DNA of 34,544 bases from Deltaproteobacteria bacterium. GTDB taxonomy: Bacteria; Desulfobacterota; GWC2-55-46. The position numbers were made by a program, and so were the translations under genes. The stretch lies in contig JACRCC010000024.1 in the NCBI GenBank assembly GCA_016234405.1, positions 1 to 34,544 on the forward strand, written 5' to 3'. Below are positions 14,413 to 22,838 of this stretch, piece after piece. The notes beneath the pieces were generated by a model. That model was not told the DNA's origin, ran no database searches, and was given only the letters and a program-made list of their open reading frames with translations. Positions within the stretch are counted from its first letter, which is position 1; each line of letters starts with the position of its first letter.

Positions 14413-14656
14413 AAACGAAAACGCGGAGAGGGAATTCTGGGCAACCCGTGATTCCACGCAATACGTTGACTGGAAAAGGGCGAAGAGGGTCGTGCTGTCG
14501 AATTTGAAACCATCGCGGAAGACCATCTCTTTGCGGCTCCCTGAGGCGATGCTTGAGGAGTTGAAGCTTCTGGCCAACAAGAAGGACGTGCCGTATCAAT
14601 CGCTTCTAAAGGTCTTTCTTTCGGAAAAGATCAGGCAAGAGTTGGAGGCCGGTTAA
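14390..14656 (+). CDS. brnA: Ribbon-helix-helix (CopG/BrnA-type) antitoxin
   Basis: An 88-residue protein with a basic, disordered N-terminal half (PPKFKNENAEREFWATRDSTQYVDW) of the kind that wraps a toxin, then a ribbon-helix-helix DNA-binding part RKTISLRLPEAMLEELKLLANKKDVPYQSLLKVFLSEKI. It should neutralise the upstream BrnT and, as a dimer, bind the GTATATG palindrome over the operon promoter. The ATG has GAGG about ten bases upstream and lies inside the toxin gene. Toxin first, antitoxin second is the normal BrnTA order. Confidence 0.85.
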   Translation: MKKPPKFKNENAEREFWATRDSTQYVDWKRAKRVVLSNLKPSRKTISLRLPEAMLEELKLLANKKDVPYQSLLKVFLSEKIRQELEAG

Positions 14657-14712
14657 ACGGCGAAGGCCGGCAATGCCCTCGCACAGCTCTTCACACATCA
14701 CCCAGCGCCTCT

Positions 14713-15516
14713 TTACCCCCCTATCGCCTTTAACGTGTTTTTTGCCTCTTTGCTCACGCCCTCGTCGGGGTCATCCGCGTAGGCGCGGACAAATCCCGCG
14801 AACTGCTTGGCCCTTTTGCCGAAAGACCCTATCGCCTTGATGAGCGTCGCGGTCGTCTCGGCGTCTTTAGCGTCGCCGAATTTCATGAGGGCGTTTACGA
14901 ACATCTGCATCTCGGCGTCCGAGAGGGATGCGGCAACGGATGAGAGGGCCTCAGCCGCCGCTGCGGCTGCCCCGGACCCACCCGTATTGAGGACGTTCAT
15001 AAGGGCGTCAATCCCTTTTTTTCCGGCCTTTACGAGGGCCTCGGCCGAGGTGAGGCGGTGGTAATGGCTCTGGGTATTGCCGAGTATGTGCTTGCCGAGC
15101 GCCGCGATGCCCTCGTCTCCGAATATCTTGGTGAGCGTGGCGGCGGAGGATTTTCTCACGTGGTATGCGTCGCTGTTTAGGTGCTCGACGAGGACGAACT
15201 TGGACTCGTTCTTGAAGTAGGTGGCAAGCTCCTCGCAGGCGAAGATGGATATCTCCTCGTTTTTGTGGTCGAGCGTGGCGGTGAGCACGTCGAAAAAGGC
15301 GCGGTTCCGGGTGATGGCGATGGTGTGAAAAACGGTCTGGGCCGAGATGTTTTGCGGCGGGGTGTTTATGAATTCCGAGATGGCCGCGACCGTCTCCTTT
15401 GAGTCTTTCTTGGCAAGGGAGTTAATGAGCATGGTCCCCTCTTCCATCGAGACCGTGCCTGACATGACCTTCACGAACATGTTTGCGAGCTGTTCTTTTA
15501 TCGCGCTCACCGGCAT
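14713..15516 (-). CDS. HEAT-repeat protein
   Basis: A 267-residue alpha-helical scaffold without signal peptide or membrane segment. From about residue 60 on it is built of HEAT-like two-helix units of 30-35 residues (for example EISIFACEELATYFKNES, YHVRKSSAATLTKIFGDEG, RLTSAEALVKAGKKGIDALMNVL, DAETTATLIKAIGSFGKRA). Such proteins bind partners. The function is unknown. It stands alone, convergent with the antitoxin gene (56-base gap without a clear terminator), and divergent from the hybrid kinase across a repeat-rich gap. Confidence 0.85.
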   Translation of the reverse strand: MPVSAIKEQLANMFVKVMSGTVSMEEGTMLINSLAKKDSKETVAAISEFINTPPQNISAQTVFHTIAITRNRAFFDVLTATLDHKNEEISIFACEELATYFKNESKFVLVEHLNSDAYHVRKSSAATLTKIFGDEGIAALGKHILGNTQSHYHRLTSAEALVKAGKKGIDALMNVLNTGGSGAAAAAAEALSSVAASLSDAEMQMFVNALMKFGDAKDAETTATLIKAIGSFGKRAKQFAGFVRAYADDPDEGVSKEAKNTLKAIGG

Positions 15517-15599
15517 ATCATCCGTTGTCCGTATTTTTAGAGACCCTTGAGCAGATTCAATTTATCTTCTTAAACGGTTTTTGTCAATAACATCGATTG

Positions 15600-15775
15600 C
15601 ATTTGCGGGATTTTCGGGTAGAATTATCTTTGAAGCGTTTGCCTGTCCCGCGTTTTGAGGCCCCATCTTTGTCCTCATCTTCCGTTGTTCATCCGCGACC
15701 CCCACATAGCAGCTCAGGCCTTCAGGCCTGATTGTATCAGGGCTAAAGCCCTGAGCTGGGGGACACATCATTAGC
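15600..15775. repeat. Cruciform intergenic repeat element
   Basis: The core is a three-way palindrome. Outer arms are CAGCTCAGG (15710-15718) and CCTGAGCTG (15750-15758). Two hairpins lie inside: CAGGCC-TTCA-GGCCTG (15715-15730) and TCAGGGCT-AA-AGCCCTGA (15737-15754). The left flank back to about 15600 looks like part of the same mobile-type repeat; its exact borders are not seen. It lies in the 287-base gap between divergent genes. Confidence 0.65.
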
Positions 15776-15803
15776 TTAATTTATCAGGTGGCAAAAATAT
15801 CAG

Positions 15804-18800
15804 ATGAAGATATTCCCTCTATCGCTTTTCCGAAAGGCCCTTGCGGCCACGCTCGCCATTCTCCTGCCGATACTTATAACTTTTCTCTACGGTTACGAGA
15901 AGAACAAGGCGTTTTTGAAGAGAAGCGCGCTTACTTCCGTTTCCTCGATTGCCGAGGCCTACGAGGGGCAGCTCATCCAATTCCTCGAAATGTCCAAGAG
16001 GCGGGCCGTTGATTTTTCGAGCGACGGATTTATAAGGGATGAGCTTAAAAGGCACAACGACGGCGACAAACACGCTGCATCGAGGCTCCGCGGGCATCTT
16101 TTGAAGAACAAAATAGTCCTCGACAAGACCATAAACAGGATATGCGTTTTAAACCTCGAAGGGCGCATCGTCGCGTCAACGGAGGCAGGGGCAATCGGCA
16201 ATAGCCTCGCGGGCGAGGAATTTTTCGGTAATGCCAAGGGGTCAGCAACCGTCGCCGAGAGGTTCAATAAGAGGAGAGGTGTTTCCGAACTTGCCGTTGG
16301 AGTTCCGCTGACCGACAAGACGACCGGCGCGCCCATAGGCGTCATCGTGAACTTCATTGAGTTTACGGAGTTCAGCAGGATACTCTCCGGCCTTTTCAGC
16401 AAGGAACTCGGCGCGCGCTCCTCGGATAGAGGCAGGCCCGCGGCCATGGATATCTACCTCGTGAATAAGGACAGGCTGATGATGACGGAGTCGAAATTTA
16501 TGACGGACGCGCCCATGAAGCAATCGGTTGATACGCCGCCGGTCGAGAGGTGCCTATCGTTTAAACAGGGGCACGAAGGGTTTTATAAAAACTATCGCGG
16601 GCGAGAGGTCGTCGGGGCCTCGATGTGTATGCCGGGTTTGGGCTGGACCCTGCTTGTCGAGGTGGACACGGAAACGGCGTTAGCGCCGGTCTCGGATATG
16701 CAAAGGGACGCGGTCATCGCCGGGGGCATCGTCTTTGCGCTCATCGGGGTGTTCTTCGCGTTTTTTTTTAAATCAATAGTGAGGCGCATCCGCGTCCTCT
16801 CAAGCGCCGCGGCAATGATGTCGCGGGGCGATTACGGCGTTACGGTCCCGGTAACCTCAGGCGACGAGATAGGGATGCTCTCCGATTCCTTCAATACCAT
16901 GACACGCGAGATAAAAAAGCGCGCGGAGAAAGTCAGGGTGAGCGAAGACAGATTGAGGGCCGTTGTGGACAATTCATCTGCGGTGATATATCTCAAGGAC
17001 GTGGAAGGGCGCTATCTGCTCGCAAACAGAAGTTACGCGAGGCTTATAAAACAAGGGCGCGAAGAGATGATCGGGAAGACGGACTTCGATTTTTTCTCTA
17101 AGGGTATAGCGCAGGCGTTCAGACAAAACGATCTAAAGGTCTTAGAAGAAAAAAAGGCGATGGAGTTCGAGGAGGTGCTAACGGCCGACGGCGGCCTCCG
17201 TTACGCCATTTCAATTAAGGCGCCGCTCTTTGACGCCGAAGGCAGGGCATACGGCGTGTGCGGCATCTCCACCGACATCACGGAGAGGAAGATGAGGGAG
17301 GTGGAGCTAAAACTCCTCCACGACCTTGCGATGACTATCGGCGCATCCGAGGACTTCCACGCCGCCCTCAAGATCGCCGTAGTAAGGATATGTAAGGCAA
17401 CCGGATGGACATTCGGCGAGGCATGGCTGTCGAAACGTGAGTGGCCTTCGCTCGATTACGTTTTTGGCTGGCCTGACGACGAAAACGGCAAAAAGGGTTT
17501 CATAGAGTTAAGCAGAGGCATGACCATCGAGGCCGGGGCAGGGCTCCCCGGCAGGGTCTGGGTGTCGAAGGCGCCGGAATTGGTGAAAGACGTCTCGGCG
17601 GACGGCGCGATCTTCCTGCGCTCGGATGCGGCGCGGGCCGCCGGGTTCAAGGCCGCGGCGGGCTTCCCGATAACAACGGGCGGAGGGGTTCTTGCAGTCC
17701 TCGTTTTTTTCATAGCCGCGCCCAAGGAAGAAGACGCGCATCTCGTCGAACTCGTCTCCGTGGCGGCCGCGCAGCTTGGCTCCGTGCTTATGAGAAAACT
17801 TGCGGAGGAGCAAAGGGGGGAGTTGCAGTTCAGATACGAAGGCCTCGTCAACAACCTGACCGCCGGGGTCTTTAGATGCTCGATGTCCGAGGACGGGCGT
17901 TTTATCGAGGCGAACCCGGCGGCAATTTACATGCTCGGGGCAACGTCCAAAGACGAACTCCTCAAACGCGGCATCTGCGATTTTTATTGCGACGGCAAGA
18001 AGAAAGAGGATATGAAGGAAAGGCTCTTTGACGAGGGCCGGATAAAAAACGAGGAGTTTGAACTAACAACCCTGAAGGGCGGCCATATCTGGGTCTCGCT
18101 GAGCGCGGCGGCAAAGGAAGACAAGGCGGGCGCGGTCTACTGCGACGGCATTATGGTGGACATAACCGAGAAAAAATCCCTCGAGGAGCAATTGCGCCAG
18201 TCCCAGAAGATTGAGGCAATCGGCAGGCTCGCCGGAGGGGTTGCGCACGACTTCAACAACATCCTCACGGCGGTAATCGGCTACGGGAACATGCTTATCA
18301 TAAAGCGCGGTGCAGACGAAACGGTAAAGGGGTTCGCGGAGCACATACTGACGCTTGCGGATAAGGCCGCGCACCTCACGCACGGGCTTCTTGCCTTCAG
18401 CAGAAAACAGGTGATGAACCTGCGCCCCGTTGACATAAACGAGCTTGTAAGGAGCGTCCAGCAGCTTCTTGCAAGGCTCATCGGAGAGGACATAGAACTC
18501 AAGGCGGATTTATTTGACAAGGCCCTCGTGGTCATGGCCGATTCCATCCAGTTGGAACAGGCGCTGATTAATCTCGCAACGAATGCGAGGGACGCCATGC
18601 CCCAAGGCGGGGCGCTTGCCGTATCAACGGGCATCGCTGAACTTGACGCGGAATATGTCAATTCGCACGGCTACGGCGCGCCCGGCAGATACGTATTGAT
18701 AACCGTTTCGGATTCCGGCGCGGGCATGGACGCGGACACGAGGAAGAGGATATTCGAGCCGTTTTTCACCACGAAAGAGATAGGCAAGGGCACGGGTCTG

Positions 18801-19328
18801 GGCCTGTCCATCGTATACGGCATAATAAAGCAGCATAACGGATACATAAACGTCTACAGCGAACCCGGCAAAGGCACGTCCTTCAGGATATACATCCCGC
18901 TCGCGCAGGCGCCCGCAGAGGAGTTGAAACCCGTGGAGCACGCGCCCGTGAGGGGCGGGAGCGAGACGATTCTTTTGGCCGAGGACGAGGCCGAGGTCCT
19001 CGATATAACGAAAAAGACGCTCACGGAGTTCGGGTACACGGTCATCGCGGCCGTTGACGGAGAAGACGCCGTAGTTAAATTCAGGGAGAAAGGCGCGGGG
19101 ATTGACCTTGTCATACTCGACATGGTCATGCCGAAAAAGGGCGGGCCTGAGGCCTACGCGGAGATAAAAAAATTTGCGCCCGACGTAAAAGTCCTCTTCA
19201 CGAGCGGTTATGCCGAGGAGATGATGCGGGCGGCTGGGCTTGCAAGGGATACATTCAACTTCATCTCCAAGCCCGCGGCCCCGGGGGATTTCCTGAGAAA
19301 GGTGAGGGAGGTCTTGGATAATAAATGA
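15804..19328 (+). CDS. Hybrid sensor histidine kinase: dCache-HAMP-PAS-GAF-PAS-HisKA-HATPase-REC
   Basis: A 1174-residue membrane kinase. Helix 1 is at about 8-30, a periplasmic dCache-like sensor about 35-300 (VLNLEGRIVAST, LVNKDRLMMTES), and helix 2 about 308-327. HAMP follows to 380, PAS1 390-500 (RAVVDNSSAVIYLKDVEGRYLLANRS), a GAF domain about 510-665, PAS2 675-790, and HisKA with phosphoacceptor His815 in GGVAHDFNN. The ATPase has N-, G1- and G2-boxes (NLATNARDAM, DSGAGMD, GKGTGLGL), and the receiver has Asp1106 in VILDMVMP. The GGVAHDFNN type is the HATPase of NtrB-like kinases. The TGA overlaps the ATG of the HD-GYP regulator (ATGA), so the two are translationally coupled and likely partners. 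Ligand unknown. Confidence 0.95.
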   Translation: MKIFPLSLFRKALAATLAILLPILITFLYGYEKNKAFLKRSALTSVSSIAEAYEGQLIQFLEMSKRRAVDFSSDGFIRDELKRHNDGDKHAASRLRGHLLKNKIVLDKTINRICVLNLEGRIVASTEAGAIGNSLAGEEFFGNAKGSATVAERFNKRRGVSELAVGVPLTDKTTGAPIGVIVNFIEFTEFSRILSGLFSKELGARSSDRGRPAAMDIYLVNKDRLMMTESKFMTDAPMKQSVDTPPVERCLSFKQGHEGFYKNYRGREVVGASMCMPGLGWTLLVEVDTETALAPVSDMQRDAVIAGGIVFALIGVFFAFFFKSIVRRIRVLSSAAAMMSRGDYGVTVPVTSGDEIGMLSDSFNTMTREIKKRAEKVRVSEDRLRAVVDNSSAVIYLKDVEGRYLLANRSYARLIKQGREEMIGKTDFDFFSKGIAQAFRQNDLKVLEEKKAMEFEEVLTADGGLRYAISIKAPLFDAEGRAYGVCGISTDITERKMREVELKLLHDLAMTIGASEDFHAALKIAVVRICKATGWTFGEAWLSKREWPSLDYVFGWPDDENGKKGFIELSRGMTIEAGAGLPGRVWVSKAPELVKDVSADGAIFLRSDAARAAGFKAAAGFPITTGGGVLAVLVFFIAAPKEEDAHLVELVSVAAAQLGSVLMRKLAEEQRGELQFRYEGLVNNLTAGVFRCSMSEDGRFIEANPAAIYMLGATSKDELLKRGICDFYCDGKKKEDMKERLFDEGRIKNEEFELTTLKGGHIWVSLSAAAKEDKAGAVYCDGIMVDITEKKSLEEQLRQSQKIEAIGRLAGGVAHDFNNILTAVIGYGNMLIIKRGADETVKGFAEHILTLADKAAHLTHGLLAFSRKQVMNLRPVDINELVRSVQQLLARLIGEDIELKADLFDKALVVMADSIQLEQALINLATNARDAMPQGGALAVSTGIAELDAEYVNSHGYGAPGRYVLITVSDSGAGMDADTRKRIFEPFFTTKEIGKGTGLGLSIVYGIIKQHNGYINVYSEPGKGTSFRIYIPLAQAPAEELKPVEHAPVRGGSETILLAEDEAEVLDITKKTLTEFGYTVIAAVDGEDAVVKFREKGAGIDLVILDMVMPKKGGPEAYAEIKKFAPDVKVLFTSGYAEEMMRAAGLARDTFNFISKPAAPGDFLRKVREVLDNK

Positions 19329-20398
19329 GTAAAACAACGGACGGCTCCGTAATCATAGTGGACGACGACGCATTCGTGCTCGAGACGACCGCGTTTATCT
19401 TGACCTCGCGCGGTTTCCTCGTCAACGCATACGGCAAGGCGGCGGACGCGGTGAAAAGGTTCAGGGAAAAAAGGCCGGACGTCGTCTTGACCGACGTAAA
19501 GATGCCCGGCACGACCGGCATACAACTCCTCGAGGAGCTGCGCTCCATATCCCCGGACCTGCCAGTGATACTCATGACCGCCTACGCGGAACTTGACGTG
19601 GCGGTCGAGGCCGTGAAAAAGGGGGCGTTTGACTTCATCATAAAGCCCTTCAGTCCCGAGTACCTCATCCATTCGGTGGAAAAGGCCGTGAACTACGCCA
19701 AACTCGTTTCACTTGAGAAAAACTACAAGGGCGTCCTTGAGCGGGAGGTGAGGAAAAGGACGGACGAGCTTGCCGGCGCGCTCAAGATGGTCAAGAACAT
19801 GAGCAAGGAATTGGCGCTCCGTTTGACGACGGTCGCCGAATACCGGGACACGGACACGGGAGAGCACATCAAGAGGATAGGCCTTTACTGCGCGAGCATT
19901 GCGGCCAAACTCAAACTGTCTCCGGAGTTCGTGGAGACCATGGCCTTTGCAAGCTCCATGCACGATATCGGTAAGATTGGCATACCCGACAGCATACTCT
20001 TGAAACCCGGGTCCTTGACGGGTGAAGAGTTCGACGTTATGAAAACACACTCGGCTATCGGCGCGCGGATGCTCGAGGACTCGCCGTACCCCGCCATTCA
20101 GCTTGCCGCGTCCATCGCCCTTGTCCATCACGAGCGTTGGGACGGCACGGGATACCCTAAAGGTCTTAAAGGGACGGCAATCCCCATCGAGGGCAGAATA
20201 ATAATACTTGCAGACCAGTATGACGCGCTCACGAGTAAGCGTCCTTACAAGAAGGCTTTTTCTCACGAAGACACGGTCAAGATAATCACCGAGGGCGACG
20301 GCAGGACAAAGCCGGAACACTTCGATCCGGATATCCTCAAGACGTTTATTGAAATCGAGCCGGAGTTCAAGAAGATACGAGAATCGTTGGAAGACTGA
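19325..20398 (+). CDS. Response regulator with HD-GYP output (c-di-GMP phosphodiesterase, RpfG-like)
   Basis: A 357-residue regulator: receiver 1-125 with Asp57 in VVLTDVKMP, a linker helix, then an HD-GYP domain about 165-355. The domain has EYRDTDTGEHIKRI, MHDIGKIGIPD (HD pair), HSAIGARML, HHERWDGTGYPKGL (GYP signature), DQYDALTSKRPYK and the final HFDPDI. All metal ligands expected of active HD-GYP enzymes seem present, so hydrolysis of c-di-GMP under control of phosphorylation is likely. It overlaps the hybrid kinase by four bases (ATGA). Repeat cluster C starts two bases after its stop. Confidence 0.95.
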   Translation: MSKTTDGSVIIVDDDAFVLETTAFILTSRGFLVNAYGKAADAVKRFREKRPDVVLTDVKMPGTTGIQLLEELRSISPDLPVILMTAYAELDVAVEAVKKGAFDFIIKPFSPEYLIHSVEKAVNYAKLVSLEKNYKGVLEREVRKRTDELAGALKMVKNMSKELALRLTTVAEYRDTDTGEHIKRIGLYCASIAAKLKLSPEFVETMAFASSMHDIGKIGIPDSILLKPGSLTGEEFDVMKTHSAIGARMLEDSPYPAIQLAASIALVHHERWDGTGYPKGLKGTAIPIEGRIIILADQYDALTSKRPYKKAFSHEDTVKIITEGDGRTKPEHFDPDILKTFIEIEPEFKKIRESLED

Positions 20399-20399
20399 G

Positions 20400-20478
20400 A
20401 ACGGCCGTGAACCGTGAAACGTGAATCGTAACGTCTCACGATTCACGGCCGTTGCGATTCACGGTATCTACACGGCCG
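20400..20478. repeat. ACGGCCGT/CGTGA repeat cluster C
   Basis: Arms AACGGCCGTGAACCGTGA (20400-20417) and its complement (20436-20453), 17 of 18 matched. Further CACGG units run to about 20478. It lies two bases after the HD-GYP stop codon and could end transcription. Confidence 0.85.
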
Positions 20479-20551
20479 TGCCCCCCTAATCTCCCTTTAA
20501 TCTACGTAAATCTATACTCACAATTAAGTAATGAAGCCGGAATGTGTTTGC

Positions 20552-20560
20552 TGGTATAAT
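20552..20560 (+). promoter_or_regulatory. Extended -10 promoter of the OmpR-type regulator operon
   Basis: TGGTATAAT (20552-20560), an extended -10 element without a good -35 box. Predicted start near 20567; AGAGGA at 20570-20575 gives a short 12-base leader before ATG 20579. Confidence 0.55.
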
Positions 20561-20578
20561 CACCGTTAAAGAGGAACC

Positions 20579-21250
20579 ATGAGGATACTTGTCGTCGAGG
20601 ACGAAAAAGACCTTGCAGCGATAGTAAAACAGGGTCTTGAAGAAGAAGGTTACGTGGTGGACGTTGCCCGCGACGGGGAGGAAGGGCTGTACATGGCCGA
20701 GAACTTTCCGGCGGACGCCGTTATCCTCGACATAATGCTGCCCGTGATGGACGGCATCGCGGTGCTGACGCGCATGAGAAAGAAGGGGATTAAAACTCCT
20801 GTGATACTCCTTACGGCGCGGGACGCGCTCGCGGACAAGATTAAGGGGCTTGACACGGGCGCGGACGATTATCTGACGAAGCCCTTTGTCTTTCAGGAAC
20901 TCCTTGCAAGGGTGAGGTCTCTTTTGCGCAGGAAGGGAGAGGCCAAACAGGCCGCGATCCAAATCGCGGACCTCGAGATAAACACCGCGTCCCACGAGGT
21001 CAAGCGGGGCGGCAAGGCAGTAGCCCTCTCTGCCCGCGAATACGCGCTTTTGGAGTTCCTCGCCTACAGAAAGGACAACGTGGTGAGCCGCACGGAGATA
21101 GTGGAGCACATATACAGCGAGGACAAGGACATGGATTCAAACGTCGTTGACGTATACGTCAATTATCTGCGCAACAAGATAGACAAGGGCGCAAAGACAA
21201 AACTCATACATACCGTGCGCGGCGCAGGTTACATGCTCAAGGTTGAATAG
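20579..21250 (+). CDS. OmpR/PhoB-family response regulator
   Basis: A 223-residue DNA-binding regulator: receiver with acidic pocket VEDEKD, phosphoacceptor Asp51 in VILDIMLP, switch Thr in LLTARD and Lys in LTKPF. A winged-helix domain follows (about 127-222; LSAREYALLEFLAYRKDNVVSRTEI, VDVYVNYLRNKID, HTVRGAGYML). Good AGAGGA ribosome site. The cognate kinase starts eight bases downstream. The N-terminal half resembles metal- or envelope-stress regulators (CusR/CopR-like), but no target gene is shown by the context. Confidence 0.95.
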   Translation: MRILVVEDEKDLAAIVKQGLEEEGYVVDVARDGEEGLYMAENFPADAVILDIMLPVMDGIAVLTRMRKKGIKTPVILLTARDALADKIKGLDTGADDYLTKPFVFQELLARVRSLLRRKGEAKQAAIQIADLEINTASHEVKRGGKAVALSAREYALLEFLAYRKDNVVSRTEIVEHIYSEDKDMDSNVVDVYVNYLRNKIDKGAKTKLIHTVRGAGYMLKVE

Positions 21251-21258
21251 TCACCCCC

Positions 21259-22692
21259 ATGCTCAAATCCATAAAATTCAAACTCGTCATCTGGTGTCTT
21301 GCCGTCTTCTCGCTCGTATTCGCCGGGCTTGAGATATACCTCTATTACAAACTCGAGGGCGTGGTGATAAGCCTCGTGGATGACCACCTCTCCACGAGCG
21401 TGCAGTCGCTGGCGAATCTTCTTACAATCGAGGAGGCGCACGGACAGCTCGAAAAGGAGCTTGCGGAACTCTCCTCGACCGCGACCGGCGATTACGCCAA
21501 GAGTCTCTCCGGCCATTATTATCAGGTGCTTAGCCCCGACGGGGAGGTCGTCGTGCGCTCTCCCTCCCTCTCGATTTCAGGGGCGTCCCTGCCGGCCATG
21601 AAGGGGATAACCGAGACGGCCAAATACGAGACCGTAACCGGCCCAGCGGGAGAGAGGATGCGGATGATAACGAAGCCCGTGCGATACGCGGTGGGGCATC
21701 TCACGTTCCAGGCCGCCGATGACCTTGCGGATACCTATCTGCTTGTCATCTCGTTCAGGAATATCATTCTTTATATTTTCCCCGCAGTCTTCATCCTCAC
21801 GATAGGGGGGGTCTTCGTTATCACGGGAGTTGCATTGAAGCCCCTCAAGAGGTTCAGCTCTAAGTTAGGGCAGATAACCGAGGAGAACCTGAATGCAAGG
21901 GTGGACTCGGACGGGCTTGATGACGAGTTGGCCCCGCTCGCATCGAGTTTTAATATGATGCTTGCGCGCCTCGAGGGGTCTTTTTCGCGCCAGAAGCAAT
22001 TCCTCTCGGACGCCTCGCATGAACTGCGCACGCCCACGTCCATTATAAGAAGCTACTGCGACGTGACGCTCGGTAAAGAGAGGACGGTAAAGGAATATAA
22101 AGAGACGCTCAATAAGGTAAGCACGTCCGTAAACAGGATGTGCGAGATAATAAACAGGATACTCGTCATATCGAGGTTAGACGCAAAGACCATAGAGTGG
22201 AAGCCTGCGCGGATTGATCTGTTCGATATAATGAAAGACGTCGTCAAGCTTCTGGAGCCGGCCGCCGCCGGCAAAGACGTCGTATTGAAGTTAAAGGGGG
22301 TGAGCGCGGTGGTGAAGGGTGACAGGGAAGGGCTGACCGAGGCGCTCACCAACATAGTCGAGAACGCGATAAAGTACAACAAACCCGATGGCCGGGTGGA
22401 TATGACCGTAAAAGAAGATGGGGGTATTGCCCCATTCGGGGAATTCGCGGTTGTGAGCGTCGCGGACACGGGGATAGGCATCCCTGAAGGCGAGCGGGAA
22501 AAGATATTCGACAGGTTTTACCGCGTTGACGCGAGCCGGGGCGTAACGGTCGGCAGCGGCCTCGGACTTTCGATAGTTCGCACCATCGTCGAGGCGCACG
22601 GCGGCGGCATCGAGGTCGAGAGCGAAACCGGGCGCGGGAGCACTTTCGTCGTGCGGCTGCCAAAAAACCTTGATTTAAAGAACGGGGATTAA
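21259..22692 (+). CDS. Membrane sensor histidine kinase (EnvZ/CusS type)
   Basis: A 477-residue kinase, partner of the OmpR-type regulator eight bases upstream. Helix 1 about 9-29, a periplasmic sensor of about 130 residues, helix 2 about 172-193, HAMP to about 245. HisKA follows with His254 in FLSDASHELRTP, and an ATPase with NIVENAIKYN, DTGIGIP, FDRFYR and GSGLGLSIV. It lacks a strong ribosome site, suggesting coupling to the upstream gene. Signal unknown; the periplasmic part has no metal-binding cluster that I can see. Confidence 0.95.
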   Translation: MLKSIKFKLVIWCLAVFSLVFAGLEIYLYYKLEGVVISLVDDHLSTSVQSLANLLTIEEAHGQLEKELAELSSTATGDYAKSLSGHYYQVLSPDGEVVVRSPSLSISGASLPAMKGITETAKYETVTGPAGERMRMITKPVRYAVGHLTFQAADDLADTYLLVISFRNIILYIFPAVFILTIGGVFVITGVALKPLKRFSSKLGQITEENLNARVDSDGLDDELAPLASSFNMMLARLEGSFSRQKQFLSDASHELRTPTSIIRSYCDVTLGKERTVKEYKETLNKVSTSVNRMCEIINRILVISRLDAKTIEWKPARIDLFDIMKDVVKLLEPAAAGKDVVLKLKGVSAVVKGDREGLTEALTNIVENAIKYNKPDGRVDMTVKEDGGIAPFGEFAVVSVADTGIGIPEGEREKIFDRFYRVDASRGVTVGSGLGLSIVRTIVEAHGGGIEVESETGRGSTFVVRLPKNLDLKNGD

Positions 22693-22723
22693 GGAACCTC
22701 TGATTAATTGCGTTCTGTTGTCA

Positions 22724-22786
22724 TCCTGAGCGGAGCGAAGGATCTGCTTCTTCCGTTGTCGTGCGGAGCGAAGAATGACAAGACTT
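22724..22786. repeat. Dispersed TCATCCTGAGCGGAGCGAAG-type repeat
   Basis: Between the kinase and reductase genes. The first unit has CCTGAGCGGAGCGAAGGATC and the second has GCGGAGCGAAGAATGAC, about 30 bases apart. I recall this short sequence as a very common intergenic repeat in diverse bacteria. Confidence 0.65.
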
Positions 22787-22803
22787 TTTGTTTTCAATAA
22801 AGA

Positions 22804-22831
22804 TAGACTCGTCTAAAAATACTGGTATAAT
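22804..22831 (+). promoter_or_regulatory. Extended -10 promoter of the aldo/keto reductase gene
   Basis: TAGACT (22804-22809), 16 bases, TGG then TATAAT (22826-22831). The predicted start at about 22838 coincides with ATG 22839, giving a leaderless message. No ribosome site is present. Confidence 0.55.
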
Positions 22832-22838
22832 GTCCGCC

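Noticed and set aside
15562-15771. 69-codon minus-strand ORF
   Set aside because: It reads through the cruciform repeat element. Similar translated repeats are easily mistaken for genes, and there is no ribosome site.
18624-19337. 237-codon minus-strand ORF opposite the hybrid kinase
   Set aside because: Antisense frame created by GC-rich codon use; the plus strand carries intact kinase and receiver motifs.
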